Assembly: GCA_950295325.1 (NCBI GenBank)
Contig: OX485803.1
Location: 59,907,554 to 59,971,553 of the forward strand
Direction of reading: 5' to 3'
Length of the DNA stretch: 64,000 nucleotides
DNA from: Polytrichum commune
Lineage: Eukaryota > Streptophyta > Polytrichopsida > Polytrichales > Polytrichaceae
This document shows, one piece after another, positions 50,508 through 62,429 of the stretch. The translations under genes were made by a program, and so were the position numbers. Below the pieces are notes generated by a model that did not search any database, was not told the origin of the DNA, and saw only the letters and a list, made by a program, of their open reading frames with translations. How positions within the stretch are numbered: the stretch's first letter is position 1; each line of letters begins with the position of its first letter.

Positions 50508-51140
50508 TCATATTTTGTGCTCGAAGGGTTTGGCATTTTGCCACATACTTTCATTGAGGGCCCACAACTTTGCAGTTTTTGCCTCCCTAGCCGTTTGGGA
50601 ACGAGTGTGCATGCAGTTCTTAATGGCCAATTGGAAATTGCAGTTCCCTAGCAATTGGAAATGATGGAGCACGTCTTGTATGTTGGGGCTATTGATTGCC
50701 AAATGTTCATAACATTGTTGATATATATCCAATTGTTCAACTTGACATGAATATCTTTGTCGTTCAACGACATCTCTTGAGTGACACTTGTGTTGCCAAT
50801 GTGCATCGGCATTCAAATTTTCAGTGTCCAACATGTGTTCAATATCCCAAGGCATCATCTCGCCTAGAACCGGGTCATGTGGGAATACCCCCACGGTCAT
50901 GTTATCATTTGAGTCATAAATGTGACATTGACAGTGTGGGCCTAACGAGCTCCTTTGTATCACCATGGCCTCCCATGATTTGGTACAAAAATGCTCTCTC
51001 TCTACATACTTTAGGTGTAGAACTAGGGTAAAACTCATAGGCCACTCTTGTGATGTGCTTGGTTGGGAGATTTGTTGGATGATCTCGGAGGTCCTTGACA
51101 TATTATCATGCCTGCCAGTTGTAAGCAAGAGGATTATCAT
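50508..51140 (-). CDS. Hypothetical ORF, unknown family
   Basis: A 210-codon frame, the longest non-assigned frame in the gene-poor middle. It has ordinary amino-acid composition (for example VVERQRYSCQVEQLDIYQQC) but no motif I recognise. Two further minus-strand frames lie upstream (51270-51566, 51641-52078), suggesting one decayed multi-part gene. It could be a transposon gene. The opposite strand also has frames of 83-134 codons. Confidence 0.3.
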   Translation of the reverse strand: MIILLLTTGRHDNMSRTSEIIQQISQPSTSQEWPMSFTLVLHLKYVEREHFCTKSWEAMVIQRSSLGPHCQCHIYDSNDNMTVGVFPHDPVLGEMMPWDIEHMLDTENLNADAHWQHKCHSRDVVERQRYSCQVEQLDIYQQCYEHLAINSPNIQDVLHHFQLLGNCNFQLAIKNCMHTRSQTAREAKTAKLWALNESMWQNAKPFEHKI

Positions 51141-51269
51141 ATTCTATGGGCTATACATTGTGCGTCTTATTATACTCATAATTTGGAGGCATTCCCCATT
51201 GCACACCAAACTGCTCATACAACTTGCAATGGAGAGGGGCTTTGCATTAAGGACAACAACGTGTTTGCA

Positions 51270-51566
51270 TCATGTGAGGCAACAAGCAATTTGGATGGAC
51301 CATATGACTGCAAGAGCCAATGATCCACGCGCCTTCAGGTCGTCAACGTTTAGTACAAATGCCACATAAACTCCCATCCTTGATCCACAAGGGGGCCACA
51401 ACAAGGCTAGCGTGGTTGGAGGTTTCACAATGCAAGATGATCCCATAGTCACCCATTGGAATTCATCCTTGGGTCGTGCATTCCGATCAATGCTAGGTTC
51501 TTGTTGCTCATTGATTGGAAGACCATCATGGTGCATGAAGTCCATGAGCAACCATGAGGTGAACAA
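51270..51566 (-). CDS. Hypothetical ORF, middle of the cluster
   Basis: Ninety-eight codons, no recognisable domain. It lies between two other minus-strand frames and may be a remnant of the same gene. Confidence 0.2.
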   Translation of the reverse strand: MFTSWLLMDFMHHDGLPINEQQEPSIDRNARPKDEFQWVTMGSSCIVKPPTTLALLWPPCGSRMGVYVAFVLNVDDLKARGSLALAVIWSIQIACCLT

Positions 51567-51640
51567 AAATCAATGATCAACCCATTGGTTGCAAGGTCTC
51601 CTAAGTTTCTCAAGCTCGTTCATCAACACTTTCTCGCACA

Positions 51641-52078
51641 TTACATATATGAAGGTGGTAGTAACCATGCACGTGTAGTCATCCTCCAACATCCAGTTCC
51701 CCTAATTACCCTAGTGTAGTCAATTTTAATTGACTCTAGATTTGTTGAAGGCGCATGTCCCTGGCTCCCTGAGTTTCCATGCATACCCTCAAGTATGTCC
51801 CCAATTGGTAAGCCTTGTTGTTCACTATTGAGCCTTACAAAATTGATCAACTCCTCAATCCGGGCCTTTGAACCTTGGACCTCGTTCACATGTTCCAGGA
51901 GGACCAACTCCAATTTTTGTTCGTGCTCCGACTTGCACTTCGACAACTCAACCCTCAATGCCTCCACCACATCATTTTCAACAACTACTAGTGGTGGTTG
52001 TTGGAACCCCAATGTCATCTCCACATCAATTGGCAAAGACGGTGGACAAACCAAGCGGGGTCCATGTGGTTGTGTCAT
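51641..52078 (-). CDS. Hypothetical coiled-coil ORF
   Basis: A 145-codon frame. Residues ~34-80 have a heptad-like pattern (VVEALRVELSKCK, KLELVLLEHVNEVQG, ARIEELINFV) predicting a coiled coil. It is the most protein-like of the three frames in this cluster. Function unknown. Confidence 0.3.
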   Translation of the reverse strand: MTQPHGPRLVCPPSLPIDVEMTLGFQQPPLVVVENDVVEALRVELSKCKSEHEQKLELVLLEHVNEVQGSKARIEELINFVRLNSEQQGLPIGDILEGMHGNSGSQGHAPSTNLESIKIDYTRVIRGTGCWRMTTRAWLLPPSYM

Positions 52079-52139
52079 GTGGATTCTTTGTCACCTAGTA
52101 GGTGGTTCAATGGGTTTTGTAGTTAATATTTTTTGTTAG

Positions 52140-53660
52140 GCTTCAAACTAACCCAAGGAAACAACCCAAAGAATGAGGTCTCAAGGAAGACTAAGCTAGT
52201 GCCTACAAGAATTAATGTCACATTGGATTAGGGCTTTTAATAACAATCTAAATATTTTACTCCTTCATTTCTTCTTTATTAAACCTAATCTCCACTCTCA
52301 TGGTTCATTATGCTTTCTCAGTCATGGTGATTTAGTCTTATGTGTGTGTGGACTTCTATCAATTTCATCCTCTAAATTAGTTGTGAAGCTCAAAACCTTG
52401 GCAAGTAGTCCATGGCTCATAGTCAGGACAATGTTTGGGGTTATATCTTTTAAGTAGCCGCATTGTCTTTATTTAGCATGAATTATTCTTTCAATATTCT
52501 CAAATTTAGTTCATTTTGATTAACTTACAATCATCATGCCAATCTTCACAACTGTAATCACCACCTTCATCTTCGGTAGACCTAGCAATTTATCTCAATA
52601 TTTAATCACATAAGTTTACTTAGCATCGACACATCATTAAGATAGGCTATATCCTTTGTTTATGTGCTCTTAGTCTATCTTGTGCACACAAATAATCTTT
52701 TATATTTATCCATTTACTTCATAAAGGAAAAAAAAATCTCTTTTCAAGGTAATGCCCTTGGCAGCATATAGCTTGCACAACATAACCTTAAGCTTCGTCA
52801 CTACTACATATAGCCTCTGCCTTTCCTTGACAAGGTGCAGCAGACTTAACTCAACCATACTCTTTAGTTTCTACCATAAGGTAATGTCTTGCATTCACTT
52901 GCCTATTTCCTGAGCTAAGTCACAGCTATGGCCTATCAAACTTATACAACCATGATTATGCCCATTGCATGCCTCTTAGTCTTTACCTCTCATGGTTAAC
53001 TCTCAACCAAGTCTCGACTATAGCCTGTTTCTATTGCCCAACATCGTGTCCAAGGCACGGCCGGTGCTGTTGGTGTACCGTCCAACGAAGCTTATCCCGG
53101 CCAAGTAAGCGCTCCTTATGACACCTAAGATGACTTCTTCTTTTATTGCTCGTGACTATACCCATCGCATGCCCTCTTAATCAATTCATTTTCTCTCAAA
53201 TGTTTGCTTTCTTTGAACTTTGTCAATTCTTAATGTTTGGTTGCAGAACCCATTTTCTCCCATTCATACAGGCTATCGTCTTTCCTAAGATTTTCAATCA
53301 TCTTCTTTCTCATTCTTTGTTTCACTAAGGTATATGCCCTCTGCTCACACGTGAGTTGTTTATCTCTCGCCTTAACGACCTCTTCCGATTAATCGTCCGT
53401 CTCGGATTCCAACAACTCTTGATCTTCTCTCATTCCTCTTACTCAATTAGTTTTTAAGGCTATTGCTTGAGGTTAACACATTCAATTCTGACTGACTTTC
53501 AACCCGCAATCGCTCCTTCTTGAGCCTTGACATTTGTTTTTCTTTGAGACTGTCACTCTTGTTCTCTTTCCATTAACTCCTACATTAATCAACACTCACC
53601 CTCTACGGGCCTCATTTGCTTAAGTTTCTCACTGAGTTTCCTCTTTTCTCTGGATTATCG
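52140..53660. other. Intergenic, no gene supported
   Basis: AT-rich with short frames only. No repeat boundary or RNA gene recognised. Confidence 0.45.
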
Positions 53661-54004
53661 CTACACTAAATAGGTAGATTAGTGTTAGATGAAGATTAGT
53701 GTTAGATGCAATAGTTACCTAAAACACTAATTTTCAACTGATATTACAATTAGTGTTTGAATAGGGTTTGAACAAATTATACCTTTTACGAGGTTCTCAT
53801 ATTCTTCTTCCTTCAATTCTTCATTCCAAGATTTACAAAATATCATCTAACACTAAATGCGCTCATGTAAATATTTAAAGTTACTACTTGGTACAAATAG
53901 TGTTAGAGTTGACATTTAGTGTTCTAACACTATAGAAACAATTTACATTTAGCGTTTTCGTCAACTATTAGTGTTTCCAACACTAATCTACCTATTTAGT
54001 GTAG
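53661..54004. mobile_element. CTACACTAAAT MITE, 344 bp
   Basis: Perfect 26-bp terminal inverted repeats starting CTACACTAAATAGGTAGATT. The interior repeats AGTGTTAGA/TCTAACACT words many times and is non-coding. Termini resemble those of 57128-57354, so the two are probably one superfamily. Target duplication is not clear. Confidence 0.8.
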
Positions 54005-56902
54005 TGGCTCACTCACTTTCATATCCCGACTTTATCTTATCTGGCCTATCGCCTAAGACTTGTCTCTCAAGCTCAAATCTCATTCTCACAATCCTTCTTC
54101 CACTGGCTCTTAGTTTTCTCCTCGCTATCACTCATAGTTCCATGGTTCTCAAGTCATAATCTTCTTGACCTTTCTCTTGGTCATAAAACTCATAAAACTT
54201 GCCCTCTTTCTCTCGGCAGTCCTCTTCTCACAAGGATGTCGCCTATAATTCTATATGCTTTCAACCAATTCGCTCGTTTTACTCCAGGAGAGTATTTGCC
54301 TGAATGCACAATTTGCTCATCACCATCTCTCACATTAGTTTCACCTACTGACTTACTTTGACCTTCTGACATTAACAATCAAGATCATATTTCTCAAACA
54401 CCACAAAACTTACTCACATGCACTACCCTTGACTCTATGTTGGTACGTGGGATGGTTGACCAGTCAATGTGTACGCCCAAAATGACCTCAACATACACCA
54501 TTTGGCACAACCACATTAGCTTATGCCCATGATTGAACTCCCTTGGTCCCCCCCCCCCCCCACATATATACCCCCAAACCTCCTAGCACCAGTCTCCAAA
54601 AATCTTATAGCTCTCCTCTTTCCATAATCCATACTTCTAGTTGGACATTCAATCGATGCTTGCGCTAAAAACAAACATCCTCATCACATATGTCCACTTC
54701 ACATACCTTGGAACAATGCTATACAATCACAAACCCCTCTCATCATGTCATCTCGGATTAGCAAAAATGTTGATATCCCATGTCACCTCCAAAGGGGTGG
54801 GTTGCGGTCTACCCTCAGTGCATTTAGTCTTCTTCTTCCAAGTGTACCTCCCGATGTTGACCCCAAAGTTTGTATTGGAGTCCCCCCCCCCCCCGAACTT
54901 GATTTCCCAATACATAGAGGTTTCGGTGGTGTGTTCTCTTCATCCACCATCATTGCCGCAAAACCAAATGTATAAGGCCTAAAATTAATCTAATCTAGAA
55001 TGATAGCGCTTCCAAAATAAGCAATAATGCCCCCATTTTAAAAAAATGAAGCCTATACTTATGTTGTTTAGACAATATACTATTATGTAAAACGCCTCCA
55101 AAATAAGTCTTAACATTTTACAAGTTTTGGTAATGTTTCAAAACTCTATCTTGTATTTTTAATAAATAATAATGACCTCAATGGATTATGGTGTCACATG
55201 TGGAATGAAGAATGTATGTACGTATGATATATGTAAGTCAATGTGGTGCAATAAAGTATAATTTCCGAACACAAACTCACAATGTGGACCCTCTAACTCA
55301 CCTCGGTCTTTGAGTGGCAATAGTTGTTCAACAACCAAGGACCCACTAGAGTGAGGGCAAAGTGAGGTGGAATGGAAGTGGGGTCCATATATACCCATGG
55401 GGAGGGCATCAATTGGATGTGACCCTCCCCACCCAACCCATGACACCACGTGTCCAGGGGGGGCAATTGACATATTGATTGCTCACGAGTAGTCACCTGA
55501 CTTGTCGACTGTGTTGGTGCAATCAACTCGTGAGGTCAACTACTCGCCAACATTCAACTTCTAAACTAGACGGTTGTTGTAGAGAGCAATCGACTTTGGA
55601 AGACAACAATTTACCCCAAGGTAAATTGTTTTGCGCCCCCCCCCCTTGACGTGACGTTTTTGGGTCTAGCATCATGTTATCATCACAAGATGTGATGGAC
55701 GTTGGTGTAAATCCATGACTGCCATTTTTGGCAAATCCCCTAATGATGTTATTGAGATGATGATTTTAGAAATTAAGTAGACATGTCTCGAGCCTTAGTA
55801 TCTTTTTATTACCAAGGTGACGTGACCAATTAGTGTAGTGCTTAAGTTTGGGCTTGCAATCAAATTTTAACAATTTTGAAAGTAAGTGTAATGATGAAAA
55901 ATGTCACATAACATAACTTGGCCAATTGGGTCAGTTCCTTGGACCTTGGATAGAGTTTTTGTGGGCCCCGCAAACAAAGTGATGAAATTCATTTATTGTT
56001 CATATACACATGTTGACACTTAAAAATTTGGGTGAAATTATTTTTGTGACTATTCACCAAAACCATGGTTCATAACAACACTATTCATTATTCATAGAAG
56101 CACTATTCAAAATATTCATACCAATGTCAATTTCCTAAATAAGAAAAGTGCAAGTCAAAAGTATACAAAGATGGTGGAAGTCCAAGTCAAAAGTTAAATA
56201 TAGAGAGAGATTGAACTTAGCCATATGGCTGAAGGATGTGACGGTAATACAACATATCAGTATCTATTTCAACAATTTTCATCCAAAACTCCAGATTATA
56301 GGCAGACTCCAGATCCCAGCGCGATTGTTGGTAAACTTTCACTATTGGAAGAAAAAAAATCTGAACAAATTAATGAGTGTGAGTTTCATGCACAGGTCAA
56401 ACCCAATAAATTTTAGTATGAGTAAGAATATGCAAAATCGAAGATGCCCAAAGCACCACCATATTCTTTTGGACTAATGGGAACGAAAAGGTGTGCACTT
56501 TGAGCAGTAGCTGTACACTGATTCGTTAAAGGAGGGTGACCAGAATGTTTGGATTCTAAAAGTCTTGCCAGGAAACCATGTATAGTCAAATCATAATTTT
56601 TCTAATCTTTGAATGCAAGTCGTTTGTTGACTGAGATTTCAAAGTAGAGAACAGCTTTCTGTTTTTGTCGGTAGACTGCTGTGTATAAGATATTTGGGGT
56701 ATCAATTGATTGGTTTTTCATGTTCTGAACCTTACTGATTTGATGTACATAACGAAACTTGTGTTGAATTAGCGAATCTACAATGAAGAATCAACTAAAA
56801 CCGTTATCAAGAATTGGACCTCCCTTGATTTCGTTATGGTTATTGGAAGTGCATGTTCGTTGATTTCTCAGTCGAATATATAGGTCCTTGCAATTGTGTG
56901 CA
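54005..56902. other. Intergenic with repeat fragments
   Basis: No gene supported. It contains long C runs (54548-54561, 54884-54894, 55636-55645), a segment at 55440-55740 related in inverted orientation to 26510-26900, and 56050-56190 related to 31085-31270. Frames near 56148-56477 are unrecognised. Confidence 0.45.
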
Positions 56903-57053
56903 CTATTGAGTGTGGGGTAGTTAATATAATTTGAAGACGTAATCCAATCTTTTTACAACACATGTCTTTGTGGTGTTTGCTCTATGATCCTCATCTAACC
57001 ACACACCAATTAAATGTAGGTGTTTGATGAAGAAAAATAACTGGATTAAACCA
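56903..57053. repeat. Dispersed repeat, copy C
   Basis: Partial copy of the family at 12979-13208, aligning over the GTAATCCAATCTTTT to CACACCAATTAAATGTAGGTG portion, same orientation. It lies about 1.3 kb 3' of the WRKY stop codon. Confidence 0.5.
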
Positions 57054-57127
57054 ACACACCTTAGGTTAGCAAAAACAAAAACATTCAAAATACTCAACAG
57101 TCGCCAATGAACAGGGAGAAGCGAATG

Positions 57128-57354
57128 CTACACAAAATATGATATTTAGTGTTACTTATCATTTGGAATTACGTAGTCTTATACCTATTTATTGTATATC
57201 TCATATTGTACCAACAAATGTTAAATTGATTGTTTGGACATTATAGAACATTAACAACTTTACGTAGTAAAAGAAGACATCAATAGGAAAGAGATGTAAC
57301 ATTATGTAAATCCACATCATTAGCAAGTGTCACTAAATATCACATTTAGTGTAG
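57128..57354. mobile_element. CTACACTAAAT MITE, 227 bp
   Basis: Terminal inverted repeats of 24 bp with two mismatches: CTACACAAAATATGATATTT at left, and the inverse ending ATTTAGTGTAG at right. Non-coding interior. Shares terminal words with the 53661-54004 element. Confidence 0.65.
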
Positions 57355-58380
57355 TTAGAGATGAACTAGTTAAGTTTGAGAATCAACCGGTTAAAGTTCA
57401 AGACTTCACACGAAAATTACCACTCATTTTGGAGGAATCTATGGAATATATACGTCATATTAATAAAGAAAAACCAAAAGTACACAGCATGTAACCGGTA
57501 GGACTTTGGAAACACTAGGATTTTGACCAATTATGCCCAAAAATCTCCCTGGACACTGGCAGTCACTGGCATCTGATTGATCCATAACATGGATACTGTC
57601 ACATTGAGCGTTCACATTAGATACTTCCCAGATACATGTTATGTTTTTAAACACTCAATGCTCGGCCATCATCCTTTTGTACAGATTTACAATGAGCATG
57701 CCCTGTATAAAACTTACCATAGACACAATTCTGCAAAAGAGTTTCATTTCGAAGTGTGGGAAAATTGCACAGCTTGGTCATGAGGTTTTACTGCATGATC
57801 CTCACGTCCAGTGATTACAAATTTGAGAAAAGAGGTTATCTGTTGAAACATATCCTGAAGTGGCTCTCCAGCCTTTTAAAGAGTCTCACAAAGAATGCTG
57901 AGTGTTGAAAATCACAAAAAATATAAAAGTGGCTTGTCCCTATAAAGTGACTGTAGCCAAATTTCTCATCTGCCTCATAATTACAAAGCAAAATTGTCTT
58001 GACACCTTGTCTTCATTGAACTACACTGTGATATTCATTTCTCTGTGGAGGGCTGTCAAGGTCCCTCATCAAGTCAGCTGGGTAACAATACAAAGGGTGG
58101 AACTTCAGTTGAATGTACAAGGTGGAGTGTCAGATGTCTACAAGGATTACCAGAGGTCCAATCTTCCTCACATGATCTTTGTGCAAGCGAGCAACTCCTG
58201 GAGTTGTAAAGCACAATATCCCTTCCTAGGGGTTCAGACAGCGTTGAGGTGCCATTGTGAGGGAAAAATTCACATCATGGACAACGAGCCCAGAATGGTG
58301 TTCACTGACAAGACAGAAACTACTGTGTCTGTGAAATTTTGTATCAGAAATAGATGAATGAGGAAAAGGTAAAATGACTG
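57355..58380. other. 3' flank and presumed 3' UTR of the WRKY gene
   Basis: No independent gene supported. A 151-codon plus-strand frame at 57902-58357 is antisense to the presumed WRKY 3' UTR and has no recognisable domain. Confidence 0.4.
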
Positions 58381-61300
58381 TCAACGTCGACCCAAACCAG
58401 CATGGGCCAAGTTTTGTTGATAAGAGTTTGAATTGATGTGCGACGGCCGGGAACCCAACTCAGCTTGCTCCTGCTTTGGTCTTGACATAAGTTGAGACCG
58501 AAAATTTTCAATTGCTTGTGGATGCGCTTGCCTATACTCACCATTGTCGCGTGACATTGATGATGATAAGCTCATGGTCATTGGAGATGGAATGTACACC
58601 TGATCGTCGTTCAATGGATCCTTCCTCATGGGCAGACCACGGCCCCTTAGGCCCATACCAGAACCCATTTCTGCTCTCCTTGCACTGTCAAGGCCATACC
58701 CAACAGGCATTGGTCTACCAAACCGTCCCCCTTGATCCTGCAATGACATAGCTGCACTTGGATTCGGACTTCCCGGAGGACCTGCCATATCCTGACCACC
58801 ATTCCGAGCCGCGGGCACATCGTGATTGTGTTTCCCTTCGTAGGTGGTGATCACTGCTTTGATGTCGTTGGAGGCCCTTTCCACGTGCTTCCGCACAGGA
58901 CATCCCACGTTTGTGCACTTATAGTAGCTCCTGAGTACATTTGCACCACAGCAGTGTGAGTGCAAACACCGGTTGGTGGAGTGAATTTAGAAATACTAGC
59001 AGACTTTTAACAGACTTTTAGAACCTTTGCACATGGAGGGTGAAACAAAATGTGAAGTAACCCGCCATTATGCTTTCCAGTGAACCCTGAGGTGGATATG
59101 GCATGACTAACAAGATCATGGAGCTTGTCCAAATGGGTTCCTCAAGAACTCTCTTCTGATTTTCATATGATTAGAAACACCCAACTGCCTTAACTGAAAT
59201 CTGACTAATTTCCATGGGATCGGAGGTAACACACAGTTACTTCTCAATGTAACTGCAATGCATCCTAGCGTACGCCACTGTATTTGGATGGCACTTATGG
59301 TCATGAGAAACATAAATCAATTGCCGTCTGTAACAAGATATTAAGATGAGTATTTGTTTGTACCGAGGATGCGGATTGCCTTTCACCACCTTCTGCCCAT
59401 ACTTGCGCCACCTATAACCATCATCAAGGATATCAACGTCACTCGTAGTTTGCACCACTACTCGTGGCTCTCGAATCGTTCTTGAAGACGAACCTACATC
59501 CTTCAACTTGTCATCCCTCTTCCTGTCACGCAGTAATACATATTCAGACTTTGAGCTCACTCCCACCCTCACAACTGAAGGTATCCACCAAGTAAGCTCT
59601 ACTGGCCAAACCCACGTTCAGTGAAGCTTCAATTCCAATTTCCAACATTATAAACGTGGAGCATCTTTCACTGAAACAGTAAGTTTCATCCAAGTTCCAT
59701 GTTGGGTTTCAAGAATTTGCAGACCTTCGCTTTGAGTCGTGTTCATCATCATCACCATCCTCATTCGATAATCTGCTTCCATCATCGTCCTCACTTCCTG
59801 ATGCAGATGACGGCTCCTTGGGCCCTGCAGCCATTAGAGGCTAGATCAGAAATCATTTAAGTTATGACACTTCCTAATTTCCACCTTCATGTGCAAACAT
59901 CCACCCTCTCCACAAAATCTACAGTACTATGTCCTGCCAATTCCAATGGCCACATCTACACCTGCCTGGACATGGACAGCTGAAGAAGAGCGAACCATGA
60001 CAACCAACTCTTAACCCTACGATTCTTGACAAGCACATATTCTTCCAAAACAGTTAGCGAAGCTGGATTGGGAGTCAGGCGAAGGTTTCTAACCTGGGAT
60101 CCCTGACTGAAATCCAGCCCAGTCCCCTTTCCCATCCTGCGGTGGGAAATTGTCTGTGAGAAGATGTGCACCACTTAGTGCCATTCGACGGGATGGCTGT
60201 GGCCTTGGATGATTGTGATCTCCCTTGTACACGATTTCAGTCACCTGCCCATCCAGGGATCGCTCCACCTTCTTCTTCATGGGGCAATTTGCTTGTGTGC
60301 ACTTGTAATAGCTTCGGGGGTACTCACTCCCCTTCACTTGTTTTTGCCCATACTTGCGCCAGTTGTAGCCATCCTCTGAAGGCCTGTCCATCACCGCTGG
60401 AGCAGTCATGGGCTGTGGCGGAACCTGCTGCTCTTGTTCCGAATCTTGCGAGTTCTCAGCTTCCACATCACCATGTTGTGAGGCTTGCAGCGAACCCATT
60501 TTGGACTGGTTTGAGTTACCTGGGGCCGAAGTCGATGGGTTCAGCTGCTGTTGCTGTTGCTGTTGGTGGTGTTGGTGTTGGTGGCGTTGGCTTTGCATTT
60601 GCATTTGTGCAAGTAAATTTGCCTGATCTTGCGACATCCCATAATGTTGCTGGAGCACATCAATTTTTCCGATTAGGCTACATTATGCTTATACTCTCAA
60701 TTAGCACTCGTGTTGTATGTCGATCCCAGCTTCGGATGACATCAAAATTGCTACCATGCCAAATGAGGGGCAAGCGTACCAATTTTGAATCTAGGTCAGG
60801 AAGGATTCACCAAGTTCTGCTAAGAAGCTTCTATGTAGCACAAAACGACCTATGAACATTGAACATTTATCCTCATCCTTCTTGACCATCTCCAATGAGA
60901 TAGTTGTGAAATTCGTCGACTACAATAGCAACAGGCCACGTTGCTCTCTTACACCATGTACTGGTTCACAGACAGATGAGGAAAAATCCAAGCAAATTGT
61001 GTTCGACGGTATGTACCAGGTTTGCGATTGGAGAGAGTGTGTTCCGGGATACAGTCTTTACGCCCAATGGCTTGAAGACAAAGCCCTGACTTCCTTGGTC
61101 TAGATCGTTGTCCTTCGAACCACGAGGCATCCCGGGTTGGGAGCCTCGTGGACCTACACTATTGTAAAAAGAAGACATCGAATAGGTCCCTGTTGTGGGA
61201 GACGGCTCTGCCTGGAATCAATTCCAAGGACAACAAGAATATATCAGCTACAAATAATAACGCATTCGCTGAAACCTGAAATCTAACTCTTCTTGAAATT

Positions 61301-62429
61301 CATATTGACTTCAAGTTTGTGGGCACATGGCTGGACTCACTTTTTAGCAGGTCATGTCTACCACAATCAAGAGGCCCATACCTAATTGAAACTAGGCACA
61401 GTAACTCTTCGTATGGAAGAAAGTTCGCTGCTAGCTTCTGAAAACCTAGCTCCAAAAACCTGGCCTGTTTTGGCGCTTACTAACAGAAGCAGAACAATGC
61501 CAAGGCTCTACACATAGTCACACCTCGTGCGGAGCTTCGGCAGATATCCACAAAAATGGGTCGAGCACACTACTGCTCTAAATATTCCATGATCAACTGA
61601 GAGGAACTCCAGGCAGCAATTGCTGAGCGTTCTCGAGAAAGAGGTTGTGGATAAAGGTCCTCGGCGGCAATCACGGGCTTCTAACAATTTTGTCAAGGCA
61701 GTAGTTTAGGGTGACGGTTAAGTCGGGGGCCTATGCACGGCTCTCACCAACCCAGGCAGGGAAGGATCAAATCGTCCCCGTTTCCAATCCCAAAAACAAA
61801 TGTGCAATGCTCCGAAGAGGAACGGAGTAGGCACATGTTGCTCCTCGCCACTTGTGGACAGATGGGTGAAGGATTGCGTGGTTGGAAATGAGCGAGTGAG
61901 TGAGCGAGCTTACCTGAGAATTGGCCAGCAACACGGGTGATGGGTCGAACAACGTGGTGGGGCTCAGGCCGGGCGGGATTGTCAAGTAGTCGCCTCCGCC
62001 GCCCATGGCGCGAGGATTCGGGAGATTTGGTGTGGGCCTGAACCTGCCGTTGGGGGGAGTGCCGGCTGGCCTAGGGGCCTTGCCTGCCTCCGCCTCCAGC
62101 CCTTCCGCATTGGCCGATCCTCTCGCTGCCAATCTCTCCGCGAAGCTCCCTCGCGCTGGGGACCTGCGCCCGTCGCTGTCCTCCAACACGGCCGCCTGGG
62201 GAGACAGGGCACCTGCCAGGAGGTGCGAGAACGACTTCATTTCCTGCTCCGACTCTTGCTCGTTCAAGAAACTGGACGCGATGGTCATGGGGCTGTCGGC
62301 TTTCAGATGTTGCTGTTGCTGCCCGCTCATGGATGATGACGAAGGCTGAGGGCGCGACGGAGTGGGCTTCAGCATGCCTCCTATGTCCCCCGAACTGCTG
62401 GTCGTCACCCCGGATTGCTCCCCTTCCAT
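58381..62429 (-). CDS. Group I WRKY transcription factor (two WRKY domains)
   Basis: Six exons, 5' to 3' on the minus strand: 62429-61914, 61211-61017, 60649-60094, 59824-59725, 59567-59364, 58930-58381. Phases agree throughout; the product is 706 aa. The N-terminal WRKY domain is within one exon ([11 protein letters not shown], Trp ~334; C-x4-C-x22-H-N-H). The C-terminal domain ([11 protein letters not shown], Trp ~509; C-x4-C-x23-H-N-H) is split after CCTCG inside the PR codon, the conserved R-type intron of group I genes. WRKY domains bind W boxes (TTGACC/T) in nuclear DNA. The N-terminal part has [12 protein letters not shown] and [24 protein letters not shown]-type Ser-Pro clusters; in relatives these are MAPK sites. 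A His/Gln-rich tract lies at ~260-272. The 59567 acceptor was picked because only it keeps the frame. The start ATG is preceded by an in-frame GTG. Confidence 0.95.
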
